DNA from: an uncultured Clostridia bacterium
GTDB taxonomy: Bacteria; Bacillota; Clostridia; Oscillospirales; Ruminococcaceae
Length of the DNA stretch: 64,000 bases
Assembly (NCBI GenBank): GCA_944386805.1
Contig: CALXCO010000005.1
Coordinates: 1-64,000 of the forward strand
Reading direction: 5' to 3'
The position numbers and the translations under genes were made by a program. Positions 51,174 through 60,501 of this stretch are shown here, in pieces. The notes under the pieces are model-generated. The model did not search any database and was not told the origin of the DNA. It saw nothing but the letters and a program-made list of their open reading frames with translations. The stretch's first letter is position 1, and each line of letters opens with the position of its first letter.

Positions 51174-51962
51174 ATGTTATCTCTTGAAATAGGACAGGGA
51201 TTGCTGATCCCACTTGCCGGAACGACACTCGGTTCGGCCTGCGTCTTTTTTATGCGCAATTCGCTTCATCCCGCTCTTCAACGTGCATTAACTGGGTTCG
51301 CGGCCGGTGTCATGGTGGCGGCTTCCGTCTGGAGCCTGCTGCTGCCATCCCTTGAACAGGCGGCTGCAATGGGGAAATGGTCCTTTTTGCCGGCTGTCAT
51401 CGGATTCTGGATGGGCATTCTGTTTCTCTGGCTGCTCGACCACATCGTCCCCCATCTCCATCGCGGCAGCGATGAGGCCGAAGGAATCAAAACCGGCTTT
51501 GGAAAATCGACGATGCTTACACTCGCTGTCGCGCTGCACAATCTGCCGGAAGGGATGGCTGTCGGTGCGGTATTCGCCGGGTGGATGGCCGGTGAAAAAG
51601 GAATCAGCCTCGCGGCTGCGCTGACCCTTTCGCTTGGAATTGCCATCCAGAACTTCCCGGAAGGGGCGATCATTTCGATGCCGCTCAGAGCTGAAGGACT
51701 CTCCAAACCCCGTGCCTTCTTCTATGGGCTGTTGTCCGGTGTCGTCGAACCAATCGGCGCACTGCTGACCATCCTGCTCGCCGGTATCATGGTCCCCGTT
51801 CTTCCGTATGCGCTGAGCTTTGCAGCTGGTGCGATGATATACGTCGTGGTGGAAGAGCTGATTCCTGAAATGTCGGTCGGCAAACATTCCAACCTCGGAA
51901 CCCTTTTCTTTGCCGCCGGGTTTACGCTGATGATGACGCTGGATGTGGCGCTGGGAGCATGA
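51174..51962 (+). CDS. ZIP family metal transporter
   Basis: This 262-aa transporter has eight predicted transmembrane helices. The metal motifs HNLPEG (about residue 122) and QNFPEG (about 162) lie in helices IV and V, and there is a His-rich loop (HIVPHLHRGSDE). It imports divalent metals such as zinc, iron or manganese. The start follows AAAGGAGGG. It is the first gene of a six-gene operon behind metal-repressor-like operators, which fits metal uptake under starvation. Confidence 0.93.
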   Translation: MLSLEIGQGLLIPLAGTTLGSACVFFMRNSLHPALQRALTGFAAGVMVAASVWSLLLPSLEQAAAMGKWSFLPAVIGFWMGILFLWLLDHIVPHLHRGSDEAEGIKTGFGKSTMLTLAVALHNLPEGMAVGAVFAGWMAGEKGISLAAALTLSLGIAIQNFPEGAIISMPLRAEGLSKPRAFFYGLLSGVVEPIGALLTILLAGIMVPVLPYALSFAAGAMIYVVVEELIPEMSVGKHSNLGTLFFAAGFTLMMTLDVALGA

Positions 51963-51993
51963 ACATACACTTTGTACAGGGAGGGTAAACAAT

Positions 51994-52164
51994 ATGCTTG
52001 TATCATGGACAGGTATCCTCAGGGACGGAACCGCCGCATTTGTGATCTCTGCGGTCATCATCGCCCTGTTTACCGGCATCAAAACCTTAATCAAAAAATC
52101 CGGAAAGGCGGAAAATCAACATGATGATAAACAAAAGGCTGATCGGTACCGTCAGCGAAAGTAA
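51994..52164 (+). CDS. Small single-pass membrane protein
   Basis: This 56-aa peptide has one hydrophobic helix (about residues 13-28; AAFVISAVIIALFTGI) and a charged tail. GGGAGGG lies about 7 bases before its ATG, strong support for translation. Its 3' end overlaps the next gene by 44 bases in another frame. It could be a subunit or stabiliser of the ZIP or ABC proteins. No family is recognised. Confidence 0.65.
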   Translation: MLVSWTGILRDGTAAFVISAVIIALFTGIKTLIKKSGKAENQHDDKQKADRYRQRK

Positions 52165-53863
52165 AAAATACATAGCGGCAAATGTCCTGCTGCAATGGTG
52201 TGCGCTGGCGGCAAATATCCTGCTGATGTTCAGCATCGCAAGGTTGTTGTCGGCAGTATTCGAGCAAAACGCCGGTCCCAGCGTGTTTTTATCAACGGCG
52301 GTGATTGCGCTGTGTGTGTTGCTGATTCGTTATCTGGCCACTGTGGTGGCTTCCAGAATGAGTTTCCTCTCCTCGAAGGCAGTCAAAAAAACGCTGCGGG
52401 AAAAGATCTATCAAAAGCTGCTGAAACTTGGAAGCAGCTACAGCGAAAAGGTCCGGACTTCTGAAATCGTACAGGTCGCTGTAGAAGGCGTCGACCAGCT
52501 GGAAACCTATTTCGGCTCCTACCTGCCGCAGTTCTTCTATGCGATGCTGGCACCGCTGACGCTCTTTCTGGTGCTGTGCTTTGTCAACGTCCCCAGTGCC
52601 GTCGTCCTGCTGGTCTGCGTTCCGCTGATTCCGATTGCAATTGCGGCGGTCCAGACCTGGGCGAAAAAGCTGCTTTCCAAATACTGGGGGCAATATACCG
52701 AACTGGGCGATACCTTCCTCGAAAACCTGCAAGGGCTGACGACTCTCAAAATCTATCAGGCCGACGAGCTGAAACAGGCCGAAATGAACGATCAGGCAGA
52801 AAAATTCCGCAAAATTACGATGAAGGTGCTGACCATGCAGCTCAATTCCATCACCATCATGGACCTGATTGCCTATGGCGGTGCGGCATTGGGCGGGATT
52901 ATGGCGGTCACCCAGTTCCGGAATGGGAACGTTTCCCTTGCCGGCTGTCTGACGATCATCCTGCTGGCGTCTGATTTCTTTATTCCGATGCGCCTGCTGG
53001 GTTCATTCTTCCACATCGCAATGAATGGGATGGCGGCAAGTGACAAAATCTTCCGTCTGCTCGATCTGGAAGAGCCTTCCACCCAGGCAGCACAACCCTT
53101 TCCGGCGGAGCATACCATCCGCATCCATGATCTGCACTTTTCCTATGAGCCGGACAGAGAAATCCTGCGCGGTGTCGACATGACCTTCCCGGCCGGCAGT
53201 TTTACTGCACTGGTCGGGGAAAGCGGCTGCGGCAAATCCACCCTTGCCGCGATATTGATGGGGAAAAACAAACAGTACGCCGGCTTAGTCACAATTGGCG
53301 GGCTGCCGCTCGATTCGATACAGGAAGACAGCCTTCTCCGGAATGTCACCTATATCGGCCATCAGAGCTATCTGTTTAAAGGCACGGTCCGGGATAACCT
53401 GCTGATGGGCAATCCTAAAGCGGACGATCGGACGTTATGGCAGGTGCTGGAGCAGGTCAATCTGGCCGCATTCCTGCGTGCTGAACAGGGACTGGATACC
53501 TTATTGCAGGAAAAAGGTTCCAACCTCTCCGGTGGGCAGTGCCAGCGGCTTGCACTGGCACGTGCGCTGCTGCATGACAGCCCGGTGTATATCTTTGACG
53601 AAGCAACCTCCAACATCGACGTCGAAAGCGAAGACGATATCATCCGTCAGATTCACCTCCTTGCCCGGACAAAAACCGTCCTGCTGATCTCCCACCGGCT
53701 GGTCAACGTCATGGGAGCCGACAACATCTATCTGCTGGAAAAGGGTGTGGTCGCCGAATCGGGCACCCATGCCCAGTTGCTTAGCCGGCATGGGGTCTAT
53801 GCAAAGCTGTGGAATGCACAGCAAACACTTGAAAACTATCGAAAGGTAGGTGAACCGGCATGA
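52121..53863 (+). CDS. ABC half-transporter (CydD/exporter fold)
   Basis: This 580-aa fused protein has a six-helix exporter-type membrane domain (about 1-310) and an ATPase domain (about 335-580). Walker A is GESGCGKS, the signature LSGGQCQRLALARAL (Gln-Cys instead of the usual Gln-Arg), Walker B VYIFDEATSNID and the switch SHRL. It forms a heterodimer with the next gene product; the two overlap by four bases (ATGA). The ribosome site AAGGCGG lies inside the small upstream gene. The transported substrate is not evident. Confidence 0.9.
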   Translation: MMINKRLIGTVSESKKYIAANVLLQWCALAANILLMFSIARLLSAVFEQNAGPSVFLSTAVIALCVLLIRYLATVVASRMSFLSSKAVKKTLREKIYQKLLKLGSSYSEKVRTSEIVQVAVEGVDQLETYFGSYLPQFFYAMLAPLTLFLVLCFVNVPSAVVLLVCVPLIPIAIAAVQTWAKKLLSKYWGQYTELGDTFLENLQGLTTLKIYQADELKQAEMNDQAEKFRKITMKVLTMQLNSITIMDLIAYGGAALGGIMAVTQFRNGNVSLAGCLTIILLASDFFIPMRLLGSFFHIAMNGMAASDKIFRLLDLEEPSTQAAQPFPAEHTIRIHDLHFSYEPDREILRGVDMTFPAGSFTALVGESGCGKSTLAAILMGKNKQYAGLVTIGGLPLDSIQEDSLLRNVTYIGHQSYLFKGTVRDNLLMGNPKADDRTLWQVLEQVNLAAFLRAEQGLDTLLQEKGSNLSGGQCQRLALARALLHDSPVYIFDEATSNIDVESEDDIIRQIHLLARTKTVLLISHRLVNVMGADNIYLLEKGVVAESGTHAQLLSRHGVYAKLWNAQQTLENYRKVGEPA

Positions 53864-55518
53864 AAAAGCGAAGCGGATTGCAGGTCATGGCACGGCTGAT
53901 CGGGCTGGTCAAGCCGTTGAGCGGATATATGGTGCTGGCTGTTCTGATGGGGCTGCTGGGACATCTTTGTGCGGCATTTATTACGATTCTGGCCGGTTAT
54001 GGGGTTATCAGCCTGCTGGGAATCGGCACGGGCTGGACACTGACGGCAATTTTCATCCTGATGGGAATTTTTGCGCTGCTCCGGGGATTGCTCCGGTATG
54101 CCGAGCAGGCCTGCAACCACTTTATCGCATTTAAGCTGCTGGCACTGCTGCGCGACCGGGTATTCAGAGCACTGCGCAGGCTCTGTCCGGCTAAGCTCGA
54201 AGGCAAAGACAAGGGCAACCTGATTGCAGTCATTACCTCCGACATCGAACTGCTGGAGGTATTTTACGCCCATACCATCTCCCCCGCCGCCATTGCATTG
54301 CTGTTTACCGTCATCATGTGCCTGTTCATCGGCTCTTTTCACTGGGGATTGGGGCTGATTGCGCTGGCGGCGTATGCTACGGTCGGTGTCATCATCCCGC
54401 TCATCACCGCAAAATACAGCGGCGATGATGGGCTTCGGTTCCGCACCAAATCCGGCGAACTGTCCGGATTCGTGCTGGACAGCCTGCGCGGGCTGTCCGA
54501 GATTCTGCAATACGGTCAGGGCAATCGCCGTCTGAAGCAGATGAATGAACAGACCGACGCCCTCTCGGAAGAGGAACAGAAGCTGAAACGTATCGCCGGG
54601 CGCAATACGGCGGTCACCAATATCACGGTACTGGCGTTTGACCTGCTGATGCTGTTTGGCTCAGCATGGCTCTGCCAGATTGGCGTCCTTTCCTTTGCTG
54701 CGGTACTGATTCCGACGCTGGCGCTGTTTGCTTCGTTCGGACCGGTCATCGCACTGGCAGCGCTGGGAAGCACGCTGCAAAACACCTTTGCCGCCGGAAA
54801 CCGGGTGCTGGATATTCTGGATGAAACACCGGTCGTCGAGGAAATTTCCGGCAAACCGGACATCACCTTCCGGCATGCCGAAGCAAACAACGTTTCTTTT
54901 TCCTATGGAAACGAAGAGATTCTTTCGGATATCTCGGTCAGCATTCCGGCCGGTTCTGTCGTCGGAATCGTCGGAAAAAGCGGCAGCGGAAAATCTACGC
55001 TGCTCAAGCTGTTTATGCGGTTCTGGCAGGTCCGGCAGGGTACGGTCGCCCTGTCCGGCAAGCCGGTCGATCAGATCAACACCGCCAACCTGCGCGAGAT
55101 GGAGGGTTTTGTCACCCAGCAGACCCACCTGTTCCATGACAGCATCAAAAACAACCTCCGGATTGCCAAGCCGGATGCGACCGATGAACAACTGGTCGCT
55201 GCCTGCAAAAAGGCATCGGTCCATGATTTTATCATGACCCTGCCCAACGGCTACGATACGCCGGTCGGCGAGCTGGGCGACACCCTTTCGGGTGGAGAAC
55301 GCCAGCGGCTGGGACTGGCACGTGCCTTTTTACATAACGCACCGTTCCTGCTGCTGGACGAGCCGACCAGCAATCTGGACAGCCTGAATGAAGCCGTCAT
55401 CCTCAAATCCCTCCGGGAAGAACGGGATGGAAAAACCGTCATTCTGGTTTCCCACCGTCAGTCGACGATGCGGATTGCGGACAGTGTCATTTCGGTTGAA
55501 AACGGGAGGGTGAGCTGA
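53860..55518 (+). CDS. ABC half-transporter (CydC/exporter fold)
   Basis: This 552-aa partner of the preceding protein has a membrane domain (about 1-310) and an ATPase domain with Walker A GKSGSGKS, signature LSGGERQRLGLARAF, Walker B FLLLDEPTSNLD and SHRQ at the switch, where His is kept. The pair resembles CydDC-type thiol or heme-related exporters. Its TGA shares a base with the ATG of the YgbA-type gene. The operon context suggests a link to metal or heme balance. Confidence 0.9.
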   Translation: MKKRSGLQVMARLIGLVKPLSGYMVLAVLMGLLGHLCAAFITILAGYGVISLLGIGTGWTLTAIFILMGIFALLRGLLRYAEQACNHFIAFKLLALLRDRVFRALRRLCPAKLEGKDKGNLIAVITSDIELLEVFYAHTISPAAIALLFTVIMCLFIGSFHWGLGLIALAAYATVGVIIPLITAKYSGDDGLRFRTKSGELSGFVLDSLRGLSEILQYGQGNRRLKQMNEQTDALSEEEQKLKRIAGRNTAVTNITVLAFDLLMLFGSAWLCQIGVLSFAAVLIPTLALFASFGPVIALAALGSTLQNTFAAGNRVLDILDETPVVEEISGKPDITFRHAEANNVSFSYGNEEILSDISVSIPAGSVVGIVGKSGSGKSTLLKLFMRFWQVRQGTVALSGKPVDQINTANLREMEGFVTQQTHLFHDSIKNNLRIAKPDATDEQLVAACKKASVHDFIMTLPNGYDTPVGELGDTLSGGERQRLGLARAFLHNAPFLLLDEPTSNLDSLNEAVILKSLREERDGKTVILVSHRQSTMRIADSVISVENGRVS

Positions 55519-55859
55519 TGAAAAATACGGAGGATAAGCGGGAACGGGAAAAAAGAATCGTCTCACAGATGATTACGCTGTACTGCAAATGCAAGCACCA
55601 TCCTTCCGGCAGACTCTGCCCGGAATGTGCGGCACTTGAGGAGTACGCCAGGCAGCGCAGTGACCGCTGCCCATTTATGGAAACCAAAACCTTTTGCTCC
55701 AACTGCAAAGTTCATTGCTATAAACCGGAGATGCGGGAAAAAATCCGGGAAGTCATGCGGTTTTCCGGTCCGCGGATGCTGTTTGTTCACCCTGTGATGG
55801 CAATTTCCCACCTGATCGAGTCCAACAAAGAAAAAAGACAACTGGAGGCGGCTAAATGA
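55518..55859 (+). CDS. Nitrous oxide-stimulated promoter (YgbA) family protein
   Basis: This 113-aa cytoplasmic protein has the YgbA signature: MITLYCKCKHH, then CPECAALEEYARQR..CPF, and CSNCKVHCYKPEMREKIREVMRFSGPRM. The conserved cysteines suggest metal or Fe-S binding. In enterobacteria ygbA is induced by nitrosative stress and helps recovery from it. It begins one base inside the ABC stop codon and overlaps the next gene by four bases, firmly inside the operon. Confidence 0.92.
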   Translation: MKNTEDKREREKRIVSQMITLYCKCKHHPSGRLCPECAALEEYARQRSDRCPFMETKTFCSNCKVHCYKPEMREKIREVMRFSGPRMLFVHPVMAISHLIESNKEKRQLEAAK

Positions 55860-56260
55860 CAATCAAAAAAATCCTGTATATCCTGCTTGGATGCGTCGGT
55901 CTGGCGCTCGGTGCAATCGGCGCAGTGCTTCCGCTGCTGCCGGCATTTCCCTTTCTGCTGCTTGCAGCCTTTTCGTTCGCCCGGAGTTCCGAAAAGCTGC
56001 ACAGATGGTTTACCGGGACAAAACTGTATAAAAACAATCTGGAAAGCTATATAAAGGGCAAAGGGATGACCTGGAAGACGAAAATTCGGGTGATGATTAC
56101 GGTCACGGTTTTGATGTCCATCGGATTCATCATGATGAGCCGTGTACCGGTCGGGCGGATTGTCCTCGGCGTTGTCTGGATTTTCCATATCCTGTATTTT
56201 ATCTTTGGCGTCAGAACCATCGAGGAATCTGACCTTCAAACCGACGAACAGCCGGAATAA
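55856..56260 (+). CDS. YbaN family (DUF454) inner-membrane protein
   Basis: This 134-aa protein has two to three membrane segments and the DUF454 pattern LGxxGxxLPLLPAFPFLLLAAFSFARSSEKLHRW, then GMTWKTKIRVM. The function is unknown. It frequently travels with YgbA-type and CydDC-like genes in Clostridia. It is the last gene of the operon and is followed by a strong terminator. Confidence 0.9.
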   Translation: MTIKKILYILLGCVGLALGAIGAVLPLLPAFPFLLLAAFSFARSSEKLHRWFTGTKLYKNNLESYIKGKGMTWKTKIRVMITVTVLMSIGFIMMSRVPVGRIVLGVVWIFHILYFIFGVRTIEESDLQTDEQPE

Positions 56261-56278
56261 CAATAGCATATCCACAGC

Positions 56279-56313
56279 AAAACAGGCGGCGTCTTACTGA
56301 CGCCGCCTGTTTT
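56279..56313 (+). terminator. Bidirectional terminator
   Basis: A perfect 15-bp stem AAAACAGGCGGCGTC / GACGCCGCCTGTTTT (56279-56293, 56299-56313) lies between the metal operon and the convergent fusion gene. Confidence 0.93.
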
Positions 56314-56328
56314 CATCTGATCTGACTG

Positions 56329-58647
56329 TTATTTTTCAAGGCTGTCCTGCGTAAAGACGATGGTAGCCTGTCCGTATTTTGCAACATAGGCCGGTTTCCC
56401 GAACGTCCGCATTGTAAAGGGCTGGTACTCAATCTCCTCGTTCTGAATCAGGTCACACAGTGTAATCATATCCCGGACCTTTTGGAGGTCATTCGGGCAG
56501 TAACGGTCGCCATACGGGAAATAACCGCCCTCCTGTTTTCTGTGGCCGTTCATCATCACAACGCCCTGATATTCAGGTGCGCTCATCCGCTCCAGGAAAT
56601 GGACGAGGTTCTGTTTATATACAGCAAGGCTGGTCGCGCCGATGACCTGCATCCAGACGCCGAGCGCGTCTCCACACAGTGCAATTTTCCGTTTTTTATC
56701 CAGATAAACGACACTGCCGGGCGTATGACCGCCCAGGTCAAATACTTCTACCTCATAACCGCCGCCCAGATCGATGATATCGCCATCCTTAACCGGAATC
56801 AGTTCGGGACGGGAGTAATCTTTTCCGCCGTATGCTTCTTTCAGACGGGGTCCATTCAGCAGGAAGGTATCCTTTTCGCTCATATAATACCGGTCAAATT
56901 TGTCCAGATGGTACATATGGTCACCATGGCAGTGGGTAACCGCCAGATCAACCGGCAGACGGGTCAGTGTCCGAATCATCCCGACGAAGTCTCCCTCAGT
57001 AAAGCCGGTATCGACGACCAGTGCCCGCTCAGTGCCTTCGATCAGGTAGATCGAGGCATCCTTTGCATCCTCAATCCAGTAAAAGCCCGGCATAATCCAA
57101 TGGATATCATACCGGTCATTGACCTTGGAGAACAACCATTCCTTTGCATCCTCATCGGCATAGGCGGGATTCCATGCGGCATGGGGATGTTCACCATGTT
57201 CATCCATCCAGCCGGCAGGATATTCAGTATACCGGACGTCCGCAGCCCCCGCACCCCGCAGCGCATTGACCAGCCATCTGGAGCCGGCGCATTTTTCAAA
57301 AGGCGCCGACAGATAACCATCTGCTTTGACAACCGGGTCATCCGCCGCATGGAAAGCCCAGACCGGGACATCCTTTGCGGCGCGGACCTTAAACGGGTCC
57401 CCTGCCCCACAGATCGGCATCGCTGCCGCAAAAAGTCCGGGATAACGGGCAATCATCGCCCAGGTTCCCATTCCACCCATAGACAGACCGGTGATGTACA
57501 CCCGTGTACGGTCGATTGCGGCGCCTTTTGCCGGAAGGGTCATAATCAGCTGGACGATCATCTGCTGGTACCAGTCATCTGTCCACCATTCATTTTCGGC
57601 AACCTGCGGCGCAGCGATATAACAGGGGTGTTTTGCCTGCCAGTCAGGGGATGCAAAGGTATATCCGCCGGAATTGGCGAGTGCCAGCCGGGGGTCAGTT
57701 CCCCGTTCACCCGCTCCATGCAGGAAAATAACCAGCGGATAGGATTTCCCTTCCTCCGTTTCGGGAGTGAACAGCATATAATCCATTGTACGGCTGCCCT
57801 GACGGACCTGTTCACGGGTAAACTGATCCTTGATGGCTTCGATCTTCGGGTCGGGACGACCGTAGAAGAAGTTGTCGGGGTCATAGCAGAAGTCGACCAT
57901 CTGGCCATGTCCGATATGATAGTAGTGCATCTCGCCGCCCTGCCACGGAATCGACGTCGGTTCACCTTTGAGCGTACCATTGAGCAGGCCGTTGGTGATA
58001 AAGAGGGTATCCCGCACATACTGTCCGGTCAGCTGAACAGGAGACTGGTTGCGGTGACCGGGATAGACTTTCAGATCAGGGCATTTTCTGGTTTCTTCAT
58101 ACAGTGCTTTCAGCCCCATCTGGAAGACATTGAGTGCCGTACAGAAAGGAAGCTGCATCCAGAAATGTCCGGAACCGATGCCGTCTCCGGAAAACAGCAG
58201 CTGATTTTCATAGTCGAGTGCGACCATCGAACCTTTGGAATGACCGTCGATTGCAATTGTATGGAAGCGGTAGCCGCCCAGGTCAAAAACCTTCCCCGGT
58301 TTCAGGTCGATAAACCAGTTCTTTTCTTCCCCATAATCAAACATTCCCTTGAGCAGGTCATAATCTTTATAGCTCATGTAGATTGGAACACCAGCTTCAT
58401 GCAGTTCGGCAATGGCCGCACCGGCATGGTCGAGATGGCCATGGGTAATAAAGACGGTGAGGGGTTTGTCGGTGATTTTGCGTACTTCTTCATACAGTCC
58501 GGTGACGGTCTGGAGCGCATCGACCAGCAGTGCCTGCCTGCTTCCGACGATCAGATAGGCGTCGACATACGGTCCCATCTGGTTGGCTTCATTAAACTGC
58601 CAGATATTTTCGGCGATCTGCACCGGTGCATCCACATGTTTGCTCAT
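56329..58647 (-). CDS. Fusion: metallo-beta-lactamase fold / alpha-beta esterase / metallo-beta-lactamase fold
   Basis: This 772-aa cytoplasmic protein has three enzyme domains. Domain 1 (about 1-235) has HGHLDH at 69-74 with later ligands H136, D155 and H198. Domain 2 (about 285-510) is a polyhydroxybutyrate-depolymerase/LpqC-like esterase with FLHGAGERG, nucleophile S389 in GLSMGG, and a probable D436/D437 and H487. Domain 3 (about 515-770) is a second metallo-hydrolase with HCHGDH at 572-577, H641, D660 and H702. All three sites look complete. The start follows GGAAGG. As the last gene of the Lpl-type importer cluster it may de-esterify or open imported material; the substrate is unknown. 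Confidence 0.85.
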   Translation of the reverse strand: MSKHVDAPVQIAENIWQFNEANQMGPYVDAYLIVGSRQALLVDALQTVTGLYEEVRKITDKPLTVFITHGHLDHAGAAIAELHEAGVPIYMSYKDYDLLKGMFDYGEEKNWFIDLKPGKVFDLGGYRFHTIAIDGHSKGSMVALDYENQLLFSGDGIGSGHFWMQLPFCTALNVFQMGLKALYEETRKCPDLKVYPGHRNQSPVQLTGQYVRDTLFITNGLLNGTLKGEPTSIPWQGGEMHYYHIGHGQMVDFCYDPDNFFYGRPDPKIEAIKDQFTREQVRQGSRTMDYMLFTPETEEGKSYPLVIFLHGAGERGTDPRLALANSGGYTFASPDWQAKHPCYIAAPQVAENEWWTDDWYQQMIVQLIMTLPAKGAAIDRTRVYITGLSMGGMGTWAMIARYPGLFAAAMPICGAGDPFKVRAAKDVPVWAFHAADDPVVKADGYLSAPFEKCAGSRWLVNALRGAGAADVRYTEYPAGWMDEHGEHPHAAWNPAYADEDAKEWLFSKVNDRYDIHWIMPGFYWIEDAKDASIYLIEGTERALVVDTGFTEGDFVGMIRTLTRLPVDLAVTHCHGDHMYHLDKFDRYYMSEKDTFLLNGPRLKEAYGGKDYSRPELIPVKDGDIIDLGGGYEVEVFDLGGHTPGSVVYLDKKRKIALCGDALGVWMQVIGATSLAVYKQNLVHFLERMSAPEYQGVVMMNGHRKQEGGYFPYGDRYCPNDLQKVRDMITLCDLIQNEEIEYQPFTMRTFGKPAYVAKYGQATIVFTQDSLEK

Positions 58648-58674
58648 GCTGTTACCTTCCTTTCCACAGTTACA

Positions 58675-58710
58675 GCAGGAGCCGCTGCCGGTTAAGACAG
58701 CGGCTCCTGC
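58675..58710 (-). other. Intercistronic hairpin
   Basis: A perfect 13-bp stem GCAGGAGCCGCTG / CAGCGGCTCCTGC (58675-58687, 58698-58710) lies between the binding-protein gene and the fusion gene. There is no T-tract on the minus strand, so mRNA protection or processing is more likely than termination. Confidence 0.65.
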
Positions 58711-58737
58711 CGGATTATATCAGAGACATACTTATGA

Positions 58738-60468
58738 TTATTCAGCGAAAGCAGCGTTCAGTTCATCCAGAACCGGCTGAATCATCGACAGCTTGTCGGA
58801 TACCCACTGGTCATAGTTGGTATCGAAGTCGCCGTCCTTGGTGATGATGTTGGCATATTCGTCCGCGTAGGTCATCGACGCAAGGTTCATCGCCTGAGAA
58901 GAGTAGCTACTCAGATCCCAGTCGATCTCTTCGTCCTTGACGCTGGTGATCTCGGCACGTTTGTTGTACAGATCCGTAACCTTTTCACGGGATGTTTCGG
59001 TAAAGCCGGGGTTGATGAAGGAGTAGTCGTCCGACAGGATGAACATGTTGCCGGTAATCGGATACAGGCTGGTGTATTTATTTTCCAGCGTACCATATTC
59101 GGTATCCTGAACCAGGTTGACGATGTTGCCTTCCTCGTCATACTTCCAGTCGACGTCCGGAACACCCAGACGAATTCTCAGCTGGCCTTCCTCGGTGCAG
59201 CCGTAATCCCAGATAGACATAATGCGCTCATAGGTTGCTTCATCCATATTCGGCGACAGGATGTTGCAGGCCCAGTAGTTGGTGGAAGGATCGTCGTGTG
59301 CAACGCCTTCATCGTCGGTCAGAATGAAGACATCAGAGGTATCCCAGAAGGAAACGCCAAGGTTTTCCTGCATATACTGTTCGTAACGGTCAAACCAGGC
59401 AGCCATGCCGGTATACATGTTAGCCGCTGCATCGCCTGCCGCATAGAAATGACCAATATCGTCCGGGTCCTGAAGGGTATAGAACTCAGGATAAAGCAGG
59501 CCATTGTCATACGCCTGTTTGATCTGGCGGAGTGCTTCCTTAACACCGGTTTCTTCTTCGGCAGGACCCCAGTGATACATGCCGTCGTCGCCTTTGTAAT
59601 ATGCGTTCTGAATGACACCGGAAGCTTCCGTTACACGGTCCAGGACGTTGCCAACATAGCTGCTGGTGTTGTACCAGGGATACTCGGCAAGGCCGGCATC
59701 TTTAATCGCCTGGCAGTATTCAAGGAACTGGGTCAGGCTGATGCTACCAGATTCGATATTGGCAGAAAGATCATATCCAGCCTCTTCTGCCCAGTCGGTA
59801 CGCATAAACATCGAGATATGGCTGGTAATGGTATCGGACGGGAAGTTATTGGCAAATACCGGACGGAAGAAATAATACATACCGCCGTACAGATTCTCAT
59901 AATATTCGTTCGCAGGAGAGCAGGTAGCAGCTGCTGCAAGGTTGGGGTACTGGGTCTTCCAGTCTTCCGGCATCTCCATAACCAGACCCTGGTCAGCATA
60001 GTTCGCACCGTCGCCTGCGTTAAAGTTCCAGACGCTCCAGTCGGGAAGGTCATCGGCGTTAATCCAGGTGTTCATTCTCTCGACCCAGTTGTCAAAAGTC
60101 AGAGAGGTAATATCCCATTCAACATTGAACGTCTCGGTCCACCATTCATAATACTCATTGCCATGGTTATAGTCAAGGCCGTCGGTAACCTGAATACCCG
60201 CAAACGAAATGGTAATCGGCTCGGAATAGTCGCGTGCCAGAATGTCTTCGGCGGTGACATCAGTTGTTGCAGCAAGGACGCCGGAATCGGTTTTGGTAGA
60301 CGCAGGTGTGGAAGATTCAGCTGTCGAGCTGTCGCTTGTGGAAGAAGAGGTCTGGCTGTCACTGTCGGACGAGCCAGTGGAAGAAGTGTCGCCTGAATTG
60401 CCGCAGGATGCGAGAGAAGCAATCAGGGAAGCGGCCAGCAGCATCGCAAAAAGCTTACGGGTTTTCAT
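58738..60468 (-). CDS. CUT1 substrate-binding lipoprotein (LplA/YtcQ type)
   Basis: This 576-aa family 1 binding protein of the large LplA type has a signal peptide, lipobox LASC (Cys 22), a Ser/Thr-rich linker and a binding domain rich in Trp and Tyr (about residues 85-576), suited to oligosaccharides. The ATG at 60468 follows TAGGAGG. It works with the two permeases encoded upstream. No ATPase gene is in this cluster, as usual for these systems, which borrow an MsmK-like ATPase, possibly the one at 30939-31985. Confidence 0.9.
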   Translation of the reverse strand: MKTRKLFAMLLAASLIASLASCGNSGDTSSTGSSDSDSQTSSSTSDSSTAESSTPASTKTDSGVLAATTDVTAEDILARDYSEPITISFAGIQVTDGLDYNHGNEYYEWWTETFNVEWDITSLTFDNWVERMNTWINADDLPDWSVWNFNAGDGANYADQGLVMEMPEDWKTQYPNLAAAATCSPANEYYENLYGGMYYFFRPVFANNFPSDTITSHISMFMRTDWAEEAGYDLSANIESGSISLTQFLEYCQAIKDAGLAEYPWYNTSSYVGNVLDRVTEASGVIQNAYYKGDDGMYHWGPAEEETGVKEALRQIKQAYDNGLLYPEFYTLQDPDDIGHFYAAGDAAANMYTGMAAWFDRYEQYMQENLGVSFWDTSDVFILTDDEGVAHDDPSTNYWACNILSPNMDEATYERIMSIWDYGCTEEGQLRIRLGVPDVDWKYDEEGNIVNLVQDTEYGTLENKYTSLYPITGNMFILSDDYSFINPGFTETSREKVTDLYNKRAEITSVKDEEIDWDLSSYSSQAMNLASMTYADEYANIITKDGDFDTNYDQWVSDKLSMIQPVLDELNAAFAE

Positions 60469-60501
60469 GTTTTTTCCTCCTAAAAAAATTGATAAGACCA
60501 T

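Noticed and set aside
56482-58695. 737-codon open frame on the plus strand
   Set aside because: It is antisense to the fusion enzyme, whose catalytic motifs are all intact. No start signal is seen.
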